Shown: positions 1 through 8,075, counted from the first letter of the stretch. The stretch is 64,000 nt of DNA from Terrabacter sp. Root85 (GCF_001429185.1 NZ_LMIW01000009.1:248001-312000), one strand, 5' to 3'. Notes: a model not told the origin generated them from the letters alone. Made by a program: numbers and translations.

Positions 1-11
1 CCCACGTCCCG

Positions 12-1070
12 TCAGGCGTGCGGCAGCGAGGACGCCTCGTCCTCGGGCTCGGCAGCCGGGTCCGGGGCGGCGTCGGCCCGCTTGTTGGCCGCCACGCTCG
101 TCACGGTGACGACCGCGAGGATGCCGATGATGACGCCGAGCGAGAGCAGCGTCGGGATCTCCGGGACGCCCGGCCACACCCCGTGGGCCCAGTGCAGGAC
201 GAGCTTGACGCCGATGAAGGCGAGGATGAGCGACAGGCCGTGGCCGAGGTGCACGAGCTTGGCCAGGGCGCCCTCGAGGACGAAGTAGAGCGCCCGGAGG
301 CCGAGGAGGGCGAAGGCGTTCGTCGCGAAGACGAGGTAGGGGTCGCCGGTGATGCCGTAGACGGCCGGCACGGAGTCGATGGCGAAGACGATGTCGGTGC
401 CGAGGATCGCGACGGCGACGAGAGCCAGCGGCGTGAGGGCCCGCGTGCGACCCTGGCGGACCGTGAGGCTGGTGCCCGCGTAGGTGTCGGTGACGGGGTA
501 GAAGCGGCGGATCAACCTGACGCTGCGCACCTGGTCGACGTCGATGCTGTGGTCGGTGTGCGACAGGGCGTCGCGGCCGACCTTGACCGCTGTTGCGAGC
601 AGGATCGCGCCGAAGAGCAGGAAGGTCCAGGCGAAGCTCGCGATCATCTGCGCGCCGAGCGCGATGAAGATGCCACGGAGCACGAGGGCGCCGCCGACGC
701 CGATGAGCAGCACCCGCTGGCGCAGCTCGCGCGGCACGGCGAACGCCGAGAGCAGGATGATGAAGACGAAGAGGTTGTCGACGGACAGCGACTTCTCGAC
801 GATGTAGCCGGTGTAGTACTCGACGCCCTGCTGGGAGCCGTACTGCCACCACAGCCAGCCGCCGAAGACGACCGGGATCGCGATGTAGAAGGCCGACCAG
901 CCGATCGCCTCGCGCATGCTCGGGTCATGGGGGCGGCGGGTGATGAGGAAGTCGATGACGAAGAGGGCGACGATGCCGGCGATCGTCGCGATCCACAGCG
1001 TCGGCGAGCCGATCGACTCGGCCGATCCAGCGGGCGGCGCCGGGGTGGCGGCGGACAGGGCAGTGAGCAT
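12..1070 (-). CDS. TerC/Alx-family integral membrane metal exporter
   Basis: A 352-aa polytopic membrane protein of the TerC family. Known members export manganese or act in metal loading of secreted proteins, and some confer tellurite resistance. The family signatures are visible: EKSLSVDNLFVF around residues 92-103 (acidic D98) and GTDIVFAIDSVPA around residues 225-237, each in a predicted membrane helix. About eight to nine hydrophobic segments are seen, followed by a short acidic, Ala/Pro-rich cytoplasmic tail. The ATG start follows a purine-rich GGAGACCC leader, and the region upstream looks like a yybP-ykoY Mn riboswitch, which supports a manganese role. The exact substrate is inferred. 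Confidence 0.9.
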   Translation of the reverse strand: MLTALSAATPAPPAGSAESIGSPTLWIATIAGIVALFVIDFLITRRPHDPSMREAIGWSAFYIAIPVVFGGWLWWQYGSQQGVEYYTGYIVEKSLSVDNLFVFIILLSAFAVPRELRQRVLLIGVGGALVLRGIFIALGAQMIASFAWTFLLFGAILLATAVKVGRDALSHTDHSIDVDQVRSVRLIRRFYPVTDTYAGTSLTVRQGRTRALTPLALVAVAILGTDIVFAIDSVPAVYGITGDPYLVFATNAFALLGLRALYFVLEGALAKLVHLGHGLSLILAFIGVKLVLHWAHGVWPGVPEIPTLLSLGVIIGILAVVTVTSVAANKRADAAPDPAAEPEDEASSLPHA

Positions 1071-1079
1071 GGGTCTCCT

Positions 1080-1188
1080 CAGAACGTGATGTCTGAGGTC
1101 TCCTTCACCGACTGCCGTCGGCCACGAACCGGGGTGGTCGTCGGACCACCGTACTGACCGGAGCGCGCGAGGAAGTACTCCCCTCGAG
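1080..1188 (-). promoter_or_regulatory. Candidate yybP-ykoY manganese riboswitch upstream of terC
   Basis: Read on the minus strand, the leader of the TerC gene has GGGGAGTACTTCC near its 5' end (1171-1183) and GGTGAAGGAGACCTCAGAC near its 3' end, about 15 nt before the start codon. These resemble the conserved 5' GGGGAGUA and 3' GAGACCU elements of the Mn-sensing yybP-ykoY class, which is known to precede TerC-type genes. The middle of the element is less clear by eye. Mn-activated expression of the exporter is inferred. Confidence 0.55.
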
Positions 1189-1244
1189 GATGATTCTACG
1201 GGCGGCGCGGTCGCCGCCCAAACGGCCTGTCGAGGGTTGCGGCC

Positions 1245-1937
1245 TCAGGCCTCGCGGGTGGCTCGCACCGCGCGGCCGGCGAGCTCGTCGGAGCTGACCG
1301 GGCGGGCCCCGGCGGTCCAGTCGGCCTCGTCCTTGGCGTACTGGAGCCCGTAGGCCGGCTGGCCGGGCTGGGTGCGCCAGCCCTCGGCGAGCGGGCCGAG
1401 GTCGAGGGTGTCGTAGCCGATGGCGTCGAAGGCGCGGCGCACGGCGTCCTTCGCGGCGGCGTCGTCGCCGGCGATGGCGAGGGCGCTGCGGCCGTCCGCG
1501 CCGGCGTGCAGCAGGGGCTGGGCGAGGTCGCGCAGGTGCTGGACGTAGATGTTGTTGAAGCCCTTGACGACGTGTGACTGCGGCAGGTGCGCCTGGAGCA
1601 GCTCGGAGCTCGTCGTGGAGCCGTCGTCGAGGGCCTCGATCTGGCCGTCGCGCTGGGGGTAGTAGTTCATCGTGTCGATGACGACCGTACCGGCGAGCTC
1701 GTCGACCGGCACGTCGCGGTAGGCCTTGAGCGGGATCGTCACGACGACGAGGTCGCCGGCCGCTGCCGCCTCCTGCGTCGTGGCGGCTCGGGCGTGCGGG
1801 CCGAGCTCGGTCACGAGGTCCGCGAGGGTCTCGGGACCCCTGCTGTTGCTCAGCACGACGTCGTGTCCGGCCGCGATCGCGAGCCGGGCGACGGTGCTGC
1901 CGATGTTGCCGCTGCCGATGAAGCCCCAGGTGGTCAT
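1245..1937 (-). CDS. NADPH-dependent F420 reductase-like / NADP oxidoreductase (NpdG-like fold)
   Basis: 230 aa. It starts with a Rossmann dinucleotide-binding motif (WGFIGSGNIGSTVARLA, about residues 4-20) followed by SNSRGPETL, the NADP 2'-phosphate-binding region of the NADP-oxidoreductase, coenzyme F420-dependent family. The core VIDTMNYYPQRDG and the HVVKGFNN motif are typical of this family. Members reduce or oxidise F420 with NADP(H), or reduce other substrates; the substrate cannot be read from sequence. It is monocistronic on the minus strand, between terC and a two-component system. Confidence 0.8.
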   Translation of the reverse strand: MTTWGFIGSGNIGSTVARLAIAAGHDVVLSNSRGPETLADLVTELGPHARAATTQEAAAAGDLVVVTIPLKAYRDVPVDELAGTVVIDTMNYYPQRDGQIEALDDGSTTSSELLQAHLPQSHVVKGFNNIYVQHLRDLAQPLLHAGADGRSALAIAGDDAAAKDAVRRAFDAIGYDTLDLGPLAEGWRTQPGQPAYGLQYAKDEADWTAGARPVSSDELAGRAVRATREA

Positions 1938-2075
1938 GCCTCGTCAACCGCCGGAGTGCCCGGCCCATTCCGAGGGCCAGGTGGTCCTGCCGATGGTGCG
2001 GCGTCCGGTGGGGTCATCACCCCACCGGACGCAGGACGATCCGCCGGTCGATGCGACGGGCCTCCCGTGCCGCGG

Positions 2076-2094
2076 CACCGAGGGCGTATGCCGT
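2076..2094 (+). repeat. Intergenic CACCGAGGGCGTATGCCGT repeat, copy 1
   Basis: A 19-bp sequence lying 26 bp beyond the stop codon of the histidine kinase gene. It matches intergenic copies at 8076-8092, 13890-13908 and, inverted, 39727-39743. It contains the GTATGCC heptamer that recurs throughout the window. Function unknown. Confidence 0.7.
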
Positions 2095-2120
2095 CCGCTC
2101 CTGGCGGTGGGCCGGCGCCG

Positions 2121-3509
2121 TCAGTGCGAGGTGGCGTGGGAGAGGCGCAGGGTGAAGCGGGCGCCTCCCTCGGCGGCGTGCCCGGCCTCGACGGTCCCGC
2201 CGAGCAGCTGGGCGAGCCGCCCGACGATGGACAGGCCGAGGCCGGTGCCGACAGGGCGGATGCCGCGGTAGCGCTCGTGCAGCACCGACGGCTCGAAGGC
2301 GACGATGAGGTCGTCGTCGGTCAGGCCGGGACCGCCGTCGCGCACCTCGACGACGGCCACGTCCAAGGGGAAGCGGGGCTCGCGGCGCACCTCGACGACG
2401 ATCGGGCGGCCGGACGGCGTGACCCGCAGAGCGTTCTCGAGCAGGCCGTCGACGAGCTGGCGCACCCGAGCCGGGTCGGTGACCGTCCAGGCGTCGGCCA
2501 CGGCCGGGACGAAGGCGAAGGGCACTCCCACGGCGGCGCAGCGCCGGGACCAGACCGACTCGACCTCGCGGCCGATGGCGACGAGGTCGGTGCGTTCGGG
2601 GTGCACGCTCGGGCTGTCGGCGCGGAGCCGCGCGAGGTCGAGCAGGTCGCCGACGAGCCGCTCGAGACGCTTCGCCTCGGTGAGGACGACGCCGCCGACC
2701 CGGGCGGTGTCCTCGGGAGGGACGACGCCGCTCGCGAGCGACTCGGCGTAGCCGCTGATGCCGGTGAGCGGCGTGCGCAGGTCGTGGGACACCGAGAGGA
2801 GGAAGTCGCGCTGGCGGCCCTCGGACCGGGACAGCGAGCTCGACAGGGAGTTGAGGGCGCTCGCCACCTCGGCGACCTCGTCGGGACCCTCGACCGGCAC
2901 CCGGACGTCGCGCTGACCGGCCGCGAGGGCATGTGCCGCGTCGGCCGTCCTCCGCAGCGGCCGGGACAGGCGCCTCGCGACGGCGATGCTGACGACGACG
3001 GCGACGACCGCGGCGATGGCGAGCGCGAGCAGGACGCGGCGCACGAGCCGGTCGGAGTCGGCCGTCGCGTCGGACCGGCGCTGGACGAGGACGATGCCCC
3101 CGGCGTCGGTCGGGCGGCCCTCGACGAGGACGAGCGTGCCACCGAGGTCGTCGCGGGTCGAGACGGTGCGACCGGCGAGCAGGGCCTTCTGCCGGGCCGG
3201 GGTCAGGGCGTCCCGGGCGAGGGCGCTCGTCGAGGTCACGGCACCCCCGCGTCCGACGCTCGCGGACTCGATCCCCAGGGCGCCCAGCGTGCGGACCGCC
3301 TTGTTCTGGGCCGCCCGCGCGACGACGCCCGAGTCGGCGCGTTCGGCGGCGGCGTCGGCGATGCGCGACAGCGTGCGCCGGGCCGAGTCGTCGGCGGACG
3401 TGCGGGTCAGGCCGACCGCGAGCAGGCCGGCCAGGAGAGCGGTCAGCACCGCGATGCCGACGGCGAGCAGGACGATCCGTCGCGACAGCGTCCCCCGCGA
3501 GCCCGTCAC
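2121..3509 (-). CDS. Sensor histidine kinase (OmpR-partner type)
   Basis: 462 aa membrane sensor kinase. There is an N-terminal transmembrane helix (about residues 11-34), an extracytoplasmic sensing region of about 115 residues, a second helix (about 160-178), a HAMP segment, a HisKA dimerisation domain with SVSHDLRTPLTG (phospho-acceptor about H242), and a HATPase_c domain with VRDGGPGLTDDD and GTGLGLSIV near the C-terminus. It starts with GTG, overlapping the stop of the upstream response regulator by four bases, so the pair is translationally coupled. The stimulus is not evident; no neighbouring gene points clearly to a target. Confidence 0.93.
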   Translation of the reverse strand: MTGSRGTLSRRIVLLAVGIAVLTALLAGLLAVGLTRTSADDSARRTLSRIADAAAERADSGVVARAAQNKAVRTLGALGIESASVGRGGAVTSTSALARDALTPARQKALLAGRTVSTRDDLGGTLVLVEGRPTDAGGIVLVQRRSDATADSDRLVRRVLLALAIAAVVAVVVSIAVARRLSRPLRRTADAAHALAAGQRDVRVPVEGPDEVAEVASALNSLSSSLSRSEGRQRDFLLSVSHDLRTPLTGISGYAESLASGVVPPEDTARVGGVVLTEAKRLERLVGDLLDLARLRADSPSVHPERTDLVAIGREVESVWSRRCAAVGVPFAFVPAVADAWTVTDPARVRQLVDGLLENALRVTPSGRPIVVEVRREPRFPLDVAVVEVRDGGPGLTDDDLIVAFEPSVLHERYRGIRPVGTGLGLSIVGRLAQLLGGTVEAGHAAEGGARFTLRLSHATSH

Positions 3510-4315
3510 GGTCGCGGCCCGGGCGCTCGTGGGTCGTCCGCGGCAGGGGCGGCGCCCTCGTGCGGAGCCCGCGCGGCGGCATACCCGACGGAGCGGACGG
3601 TGCGGATCGGGCTGGCGTCACCGAGCTTGGCGCGCACCTGGGCGACGTGGACGTCGACGGTGCGCCCGCCGGCGGTCGCGGCATACCCCCAGACGTCGCT
3701 GAGCAGCTGCTCGCGCGTGAAGACGACCCCCGGACGACGCATGAGGTGCGTCAGGAGGTCGAACTCCGTTGCGGTCAGGGCGATCTCGCGCCCGGCGACA
3801 CGCACCTCGTGGCTCGTCAGGTCGATGCTGAGGTCGCCGGCGCGGAGCACCTCGGGCGCCTGGGAGTCCCCGCGGGTGCGTCGCAGCACGCCCCCGAGCC
3901 GTGCCACGAGCTCCCGCGGCGAGAAGGGTTTCGTGACGTAGTCGTCGGCTCCGAGCTCGAGACCGACGATGCGGTCGACCTCGTCGTCGCGGGCCGTCAC
4001 GAAGAGGACGGGGGTCCAGTCGCCGCGCCCCCGGAGGCGGCGACACACCTCGATGCCGTCGAGCACCGGCAGGCCGATGTCGAGCACGATGGCGCTCGGG
4101 CGCAGGTCGCGCGCCGCGTCGAGGGCGCTCGCCCCGTCGGCCACGACCTCGACGCCGTAGCCGGCGGCCCGGAGGTTGAGCCGCAGCACGTCGGCGATGG
4201 CCGGCTCGTCCTCGACGACGAGCACGAGACCGCGGCCGGGGTCGGGGTCGGCGCGACGGTCGGGGCCGGGCTCGGTGGACACGATCGCAGCGTAGTGAGC
4301 GCCGGCGGCGCGCAC
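3506..4315 (-). CDS. OmpR/PhoB-family response regulator
   Basis: 269 aa from the GTG at 4315; a second GTG at 4282 (reading VSTEPG) may be the true start, giving about 258 aa. The receiver domain carries the acidic pair VVEDEP, the phospho-accepting Asp in IVLDIGLPVLDG, the conserved Lys in YVTKPFSPREL, and a C-terminal winged helix ending DVHVAQVRAKLGD. It is the first gene of a two-gene operon with the kinase. A DNA-binding transcriptional regulator by family; its target genes are unknown. Confidence 0.93.
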   Translation of the reverse strand: MRAAGAHYAAIVSTEPGPDRRADPDPGRGLVLVVEDEPAIADVLRLNLRAAGYGVEVVADGASALDAARDLRPSAIVLDIGLPVLDGIEVCRRLRGRGDWTPVLFVTARDDEVDRIVGLELGADDYVTKPFSPRELVARLGGVLRRTRGDSQAPEVLRAGDLSIDLTSHEVRVAGREIALTATEFDLLTHLMRRPGVVFTREQLLSDVWGYAATAGGRTVDVHVAQVRAKLGDASPIRTVRSVGYAAARAPHEGAAPAADDPRAPGPRP

Positions 4316-4338
4316 GTCACGCTCGTGTTCGGGTCGTG

Positions 4339-4839
4339 TCAGGGGACGAGGCGCTCACTCGGGTGGGACGGGGCGCTCACTCGACCGGGCAGGCGACGGC
4401 GGCGGGCCCCGACCCACGCGGCGGCCCCGGCCATGACGAGCACGACGACCACCACGCCCCACCACGACCCGGCCTCGGCGGCGAGCCAGGCCTGGACCAC
4501 GGCGAGCCCGACCGTCGCGTAGAGCACCGCCCAGAGGGTCGACCCGACGACGGCGGCCGGCAGGTACCAGCGCAGCGGCATCCGCATCACCCCGGCGGTG
4601 AGGTGGATCGCCGTCTGGATGCCGACCGTGAGGTAGGACAGCGTCACGGCGAAGGGCCCGAAGCGTCGCAGCAGACCCTCGGCGCGGGTCGTCAGGTCGC
4701 CGTGCGTGCCGCGGTAGCGACGCCAGCCGGCCACGGCGCCGCGCCCGACCCAGTAGGTGCCGTTGGACCGCACCATGGCGCTCGCGAAGAGCGCGAGGAA
4801 CGCCTGCCAGAAGGGCAGCGCGGCCAACGTGTCGAGCAT
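4339..4839 (-). CDS. Small DedA/VTT-domain-like membrane protein
   Basis: 166 aa with three to four hydrophobic segments. The stretch RRFGPFAVTLSYLTVGIQTA, then MRMPLRWYLPAAVVGSTLWA, matches the C-terminal half of DedA/SNARE-associated family proteins (lipid scramblase-like or transporter roles). It is shorter than typical DedA proteins (about 200 aa), mainly at the N-terminus. The last residues (SAPSHPSERLVP) are encoded by a copy of a repeated GC-rich element (4351-4383), so the C-terminal tail looks acquired by read-through into a repeat. Function is tentative. Confidence 0.65.
   Translation of the reverse strand: MLDTLAALPFWQAFLALFASAMVRSNGTYWVGRGAVAGWRRYRGTHGDLTTRAEGLLRRFGPFAVTLSYLTVGIQTAIHLTAGVMRMPLRWYLPAAVVGSTLWAVLYATVGLAVVQAWLAAEAGSWWGVVVVVLVMAGAAAWVGARRRRLPGRVSAPSHPSERLVP
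4351..4383. repeat. GCGCTCACTCG direct-repeat pair with GTGGGACGGG spacer
   Basis: Two copies of GCGCTCACTCG separated by GGTGGGACGGG. The same unit arrangement occurs at 6330-6361 upstream of the rRNA methyltransferase gene, in the same orientation. It overlaps the 3' end of the DedA-like gene. An uncharacterised dispersed repeat. Confidence 0.7.
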
Positions 4840-4892
4840 GGCGTCAGCCTAGGCGGGCGCTCGAGCCCGGCCCGCCGAGGGCCACGCCCTCG

Positions 4893-5453
4893 TCAGAGCG
4901 GGCCGAAGTCGACCTCGGCGGCGGCCACGACATCGCCCGTGCGGCCGGGTGCGTCCGACCAGGACCAGTAGGTGTTGGTGTGGGCGATGACCTGCTCGGG
5001 CGCGACGGGGACACCCCACTGGCGGAGGTCCTCGGTCGTGTGGGCGTCCCCGACGAGGGTGGTGTCGTAGCCACGGACGAGAGCGCCGTGCAGTGTCGAG
5101 CGGATGCAGGCGTCGGTCTGAGCGCCGGTGACGACGACCCGACCGACCTGGCGCTCGGCGAGGACCGACTCGAGGTCGGTGTCCTCGAAGGAGTCGCCGT
5201 AGCGCTTGTGGACGAGCGGCTCGGACTCGGCACGGGCCAGCTCGGGGACGAACTGCCAGCCCTCCGTGTCGATCGGCATGTTGTCGTCGGAGTGCTGCAC
5301 CCAGATGACGGGGACCTGCTCGTTGCGTGCCTTGTCGACGAGGGCGTTGATCCGGGCGATGACGCCGTCGCGGTCGTGCGCGCCCGAGACGACGTCATTC
5401 TGGACGTCGATGACGAGCAGTGCGGTGTTGGGGCGTCCGTGCAGGGTGGTCAT
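4893..5453 (-). CDS. Isochorismatase-fold cysteine hydrolase
   Basis: About 186 aa from the ATG at 5453, chosen because a GGAGG lies about 10 bases upstream; a GTG at 5463-5465 is the only longer option. The cysteine hydrolase triad is visible: Asp in LLVIDVQND, Lys in LVHKRYGDSF, and Cys in GAQTDACIRSTLHGAL. Members hydrolyse isochorismate, nicotinamide, ureidoacrylate or related amides. The cis-peptide VVVTGAQTD region is conserved. The substrate is not predictable here; the neighbours are unrelated single genes. Confidence 0.85.
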   Translation of the reverse strand: MTTLHGRPNTALLVIDVQNDVVSGAHDRDGVIARINALVDKARNEQVPVIWVQHSDDNMPIDTEGWQFVPELARAESEPLVHKRYGDSFEDTDLESVLAERQVGRVVVTGAQTDACIRSTLHGALVRGYDTTLVGDAHTTEDLRQWGVPVAPEQVIAHTNTYWSWSDAPGRTGDVVAAAEVDFGPL

Positions 5454-5530
5454 GGTGGCTCGCACCTCCAGGTCTCGGTCTGCGTCCTCGCTCCGCCGAC
5501 GCTACGCCTGCCCGCCGACGGCGTGGGCTC

Positions 5531-5959
5531 TCAGGGCGCGACGAGGAGACAGAACGGGTGGCCGGCCGGGTCGGCGAGCACGACGAGCGGCTCCTCCTCG
5601 TCGTCGGTGCGGTCGAGCAGCACCTGTGCGCCCAGGGAGAGCGCCCGGTCCCGATGCCGCTCGAGCTCGGCGACGCTCGGCACGGCGTAGTCGACGTGCA
5701 GCTGCATCGGCACCTCGTGGCTCGGCCACGTCGAGCGCGACAGCGGACCGTCGACCTGCTGGACCGCGAGCCGCCGCACGCCGTCGGCGTCGAGCAGGAC
5801 GAGCCAGTCGGCGTCGTCCTCGGCCCCGTCAGCCGGGGGCTCGTCGCCGGGCCGGTAGTGCAGGCCGAGCAGCGCGCGGTAGAACTCGGCGAGGGCGCGG
5901 GCGTCCTCGGTGTCGAGGGCGGTGTGCATGAGACGCGGGTATGCCGGCTGCTCAGTCAC
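5531..5959 (-). CDS. VOC (glyoxalase/bleomycin resistance) superfamily protein
   Basis: 142 aa from a GTG preceded by GAGGAGG. It has the paired beta-alpha-beta-beta-beta pattern of the vicinal oxygen chelate fold: MHTALDTEDARALAEFYRALLG, then MQLHVDYAV and LADPAGHPFCLLV at the C-terminus. Many actinobacterial VOC proteins of this kind are annotated only by fold; metal binding or antibiotic binding is possible but not shown. One of six VOC-fold proteins in this window. Confidence 0.85.
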   Translation of the reverse strand: MTEQPAYPRLMHTALDTEDARALAEFYRALLGLHYRPGDEPPADGAEDDADWLVLLDADGVRRLAVQQVDGPLSRSTWPSHEVPMQLHVDYAVPSVAELERHRDRALSLGAQVLLDRTDDEEEPLVVLADPAGHPFCLLVAP

Positions 5960-6077
5960 GGGTCCTCCTCGGTCGCGGTCGCCACCCACCCTAGGAGCGG
6001 CCGCCGGGTTAGCGTCGCCCGTGTGGGTGTGCCGATCGACCGGACCGTGTCGTGGCGACCGGGACCGCCCCACCCCG

Positions 6078-6146
6078 CAACACACCGAGAAGGTCACAAC
6101 ACACCGGGGTCCGATCGCGGGGTGTTGTGACCTGCACGGTGTGTTG
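6078..6146. repeat. Long imperfect inverted repeat (hairpin), CAACACACCG arms
   Basis: The left arm (6078-6105) is CAACACACCG, four bases, then GGTCACAACACACC. The right arm (6120-6146) is its near-complement: GGTGTTGTGACC, four bases, then CGGTGTGTTG. The four-base internal bulges align opposite each other, and the loop is about 14 nt. It could be a REP/MITE-like element or a structured RNA. No T-tract follows, so a simple terminator is unlikely. Confidence 0.7.
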
Positions 6147-6260
6147 CGTCTGCATGCTCGAGGTGTTCGCGACCCTCGTCGGCCTCGCCCTCCACGCATC
6201 GAAGAACACCGTTGACCGCATCCTCAAGGGCGCCCGCCTCCACCCATGACCCACCCCTCG

Positions 6261-6361
6261 TCGAGTGAGCGCCCGACCACAGTCGAGTGAGCACGTCGTC
6301 ACTCCAGTCGCCGTGGGACGGGACGGGACGCTCACTCGAGTGGGACGGGGCGCTCACTCGA
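6261..6361. repeat. TCGAGTGAGC repeat cluster, two forward and two inverted copies
   Basis: Forward copies at 6261-6271 and 6283-6292; inverted copies (GCTCACTCGA) at 6330-6339 and 6351-6361, the latter two separated by GTGGGACGGGG. Together they could fold into a long stem. The inverted pair matches the element at 4351-4383. It lies within about 20-120 bp of the methyltransferase start codon. Confidence 0.7.
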
Positions 6362-6380
6362 GTGGGATGCTGGGCCCGAG

Positions 6381-7238
6381 ATGACGAACCCGACCCACGC
6401 CTCCCGCGAGCTCACCATCACGTCCGCGTCCAACCCGCGCCTCAAGGGCCTGCTCGCGCTCCGCCGCCGTCGCACCCGCGAGGAGACCGGCCAGACCCTC
6501 GTCGAGGGCTACGAGGAGATCGGCCTCGCCCTGTCGGCCGGGGTGCGGCCCGGCACCGTCTACGTCTGCGAGGAGCTCTTCAGCCCCGCCGGCCGAGCCG
6601 GCAGCCAGGACATCGGCCACCAGACCGACCTGCTCGGGCGACTGCGCGACGACCAGGTCGAGGTCGTGCACCTCAGCCGCAACGCCTTCGAGAAGGTCAG
6701 CTACCGCGAGGGACCGGACGGGCTCCTCGCCGTCGTCGACCGCATCGGCGTCTCCCTCGGCGACCTGCGCGTCGACGGGCCCGACCACCTGACCCTGCTC
6801 AGCCAGGGCGTGGAGAAGCCCGGCAACCTCGGCGCCATGCTCCGCACCGCCGACGCCGCGGGGGTCGACGCCGTCGTGGCCGCCGACCCCGTCACCGACT
6901 GGGGCAACCCCAACGTCGTGCGCGCCAGCAAGGGCACGGTCTTCGCCGTGCCGGCCGCGAGCGCGACGACGGCCGAGGCGCTCGACTGGATCGCGGCGCA
7001 CGAGATCCGTCTCGTCGTCACGACGCCCGAGACCGACCTGCTGCACACCGACGTCGACTACACCGGCCGCGTCGCAATCGCCGTCGGCAGCGAGAAGCAC
7101 GGCGCCGACCGCACCCTGCTCGAGGCCGCGACCCATCGCGTCCGGATTCCCATGCACGGCAAGGCGAACAGCCTCAACGTCGCCGCGTCTGCCGCGATCG
7201 TGCTCTACGAGGCGGTTCGTCAGCGCGACGCCCGCTGA
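6381..7238 (+). CDS. TrmH/SpoU-family RNA 2'-O-methyltransferase
   Basis: 285 aa. The N-terminal substrate-binding domain starts with TSASNPRLKGLLALRRRRTRE, typical of SpoU 23S rRNA methyltransferases. The C-terminal SPOUT knot carries the three motifs: LSQGVEKPGNLGAMLRTADA (about 137-156), IAVGSEKHGAD (about 232-242) and IPMHGKANSLNVAASAAIVLYE (about 255-276). It uses S-adenosylmethionine to methylate ribose in rRNA or tRNA. The target nucleotide cannot be assigned; the thiostrepton-resistance (tsnR-like) branch is similar. Monocistronic. Confidence 0.88.
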   Translation: MTNPTHASRELTITSASNPRLKGLLALRRRRTREETGQTLVEGYEEIGLALSAGVRPGTVYVCEELFSPAGRAGSQDIGHQTDLLGRLRDDQVEVVHLSRNAFEKVSYREGPDGLLAVVDRIGVSLGDLRVDGPDHLTLLSQGVEKPGNLGAMLRTADAAGVDAVVAADPVTDWGNPNVVRASKGTVFAVPAASATTAEALDWIAAHEIRLVVTTPETDLLHTDVDYTGRVAIAVGSEKHGADRTLLEAATHRVRIPMHGKANSLNVAASAAIVLYEAVRQRDAR

Positions 7239-7377
7239 CCGTGCGGGCCGTGGGAGCCCGCGGGACGGCATACGAGATGACGCCCAGGTTTCATTCATGT
7301 GACGCGTGTGACGAGCCCCGCAAGAGACAGGGAGGGGTGGTCAAGAGCACCCCTTGGCGTGTGTCACGATGTTCTGT

Positions 7378-8013
7378 ATGCGAGTTGACCACGTCTCCTA
7401 TGCAGCGGAGGCCGGTGGCCTCAAGGCCACAGCCGCCCGACTGTCCGAGCTCATCGGCGTCGCGCCGGTCGACGGAGGGGTGCATCCCCGGTTCGGCACG
7501 CGCAACGTGATCTTCCCCCTGGCCAAGGACCACTACCTCGAGGTCGTCGAGGTGCTGGACCACCCGGCCTCCGACAAGGCGCCCTTCGGGCAGGCCGTCC
7601 GTGCCGCCTCCGAGGCCGGCGGTGGCTGGCTCGGCTGGGTCGTCGCCGTCGACGACATCGCCGTGGTCGAGCAGCGCCTCGGCCGCGAGTCGGTCCCGGG
7701 CAACCGGCACCGCCCCGACGGCACCGAGCTCAAGTGGCGCCAGCTCGGCATCAAGGGCCTCATGGCGGACCCCCAGGTCCCCTACTTCATCGAGTGGGAC
7801 GACATGACGGTGCACCCCTCCGCGGGCGCCGACACGTCGGTCTCCATCGACAACCTCCAGATCGCCGGTGACCCCAAGCGCGTGCGCGAGTGGCTCGGCC
7901 CGGAGGACACCTTCGACAAGGGCGGCATCGACTTCACCTTCGTCGCCCCGCACGGCACGCCGGGTCTGCTGTCGGTCACCTTCGACACCCCGGCCGGCAA
8001 GGTCACCATCTGA
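7378..8013 (+). CDS. VOC-family protein (glyoxalase-like domain)
   Basis: 211 aa from the ATG reading MRVDHVSYAA; the reading frame is open 24 bases further upstream, but this start gives the usual family N-terminus. The long single-domain form with GVHPRFGTRNVIFPLAKDHY and YLEVVEVLDHP resembles the glyoxalase-like PF13468 group found across actinobacteria. It is followed by a strong hairpin terminator at 8037. Enzymatic role unknown. Confidence 0.85.
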   Translation: MRVDHVSYAAEAGGLKATAARLSELIGVAPVDGGVHPRFGTRNVIFPLAKDHYLEVVEVLDHPASDKAPFGQAVRAASEAGGGWLGWVVAVDDIAVVEQRLGRESVPGNRHRPDGTELKWRQLGIKGLMADPQVPYFIEWDDMTVHPSAGADTSVSIDNLQIAGDPKRVREWLGPEDTFDKGGIDFTFVAPHGTPGLLSVTFDTPAGKVTI

Positions 8014-8036
8014 CCGAGTCACCAACTCGCACGCGC

Positions 8037-8068
8037 ACGGCGGTCACCCTGAGGGGTGGCCGCCGTTT
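8037..8068 (+). terminator. Intrinsic terminator after the VOC gene
   Basis: A 13-bp stem, ACGGCGGTCACCC paired with GGGTGGCCGCCGT (one G-U wobble), with a TGAG loop, followed by a short T-run (TTT). It starts 23 bases after the stop codon of the VOC gene at 7378-8013. Confidence 0.8.
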
Positions 8069-8075
8069 CGTCGTC

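Larger units (their letters stand above)
5960..6380. other. 421-bp gene-free interval with two repeat structures
   Basis: No convincing gene. It holds a long imperfect hairpin (6078-6146) and a cluster of TCGAGTGAGC repeats in both orientations (6261-6361). A 31-codon reading frame starting at 6154 has no ribosome binding site and no recognisable product. A promoter for the downstream methyltransferase gene must lie here, but I cannot pick out a convincing -35/-10 pair. Confidence 0.6.

Noticed and set aside
7300-7377. Operator or terminator hairpin GGGGTG / CACCCC before the VOC gene
   Set aside because: Only a six-base stem, common by chance at this GC content.
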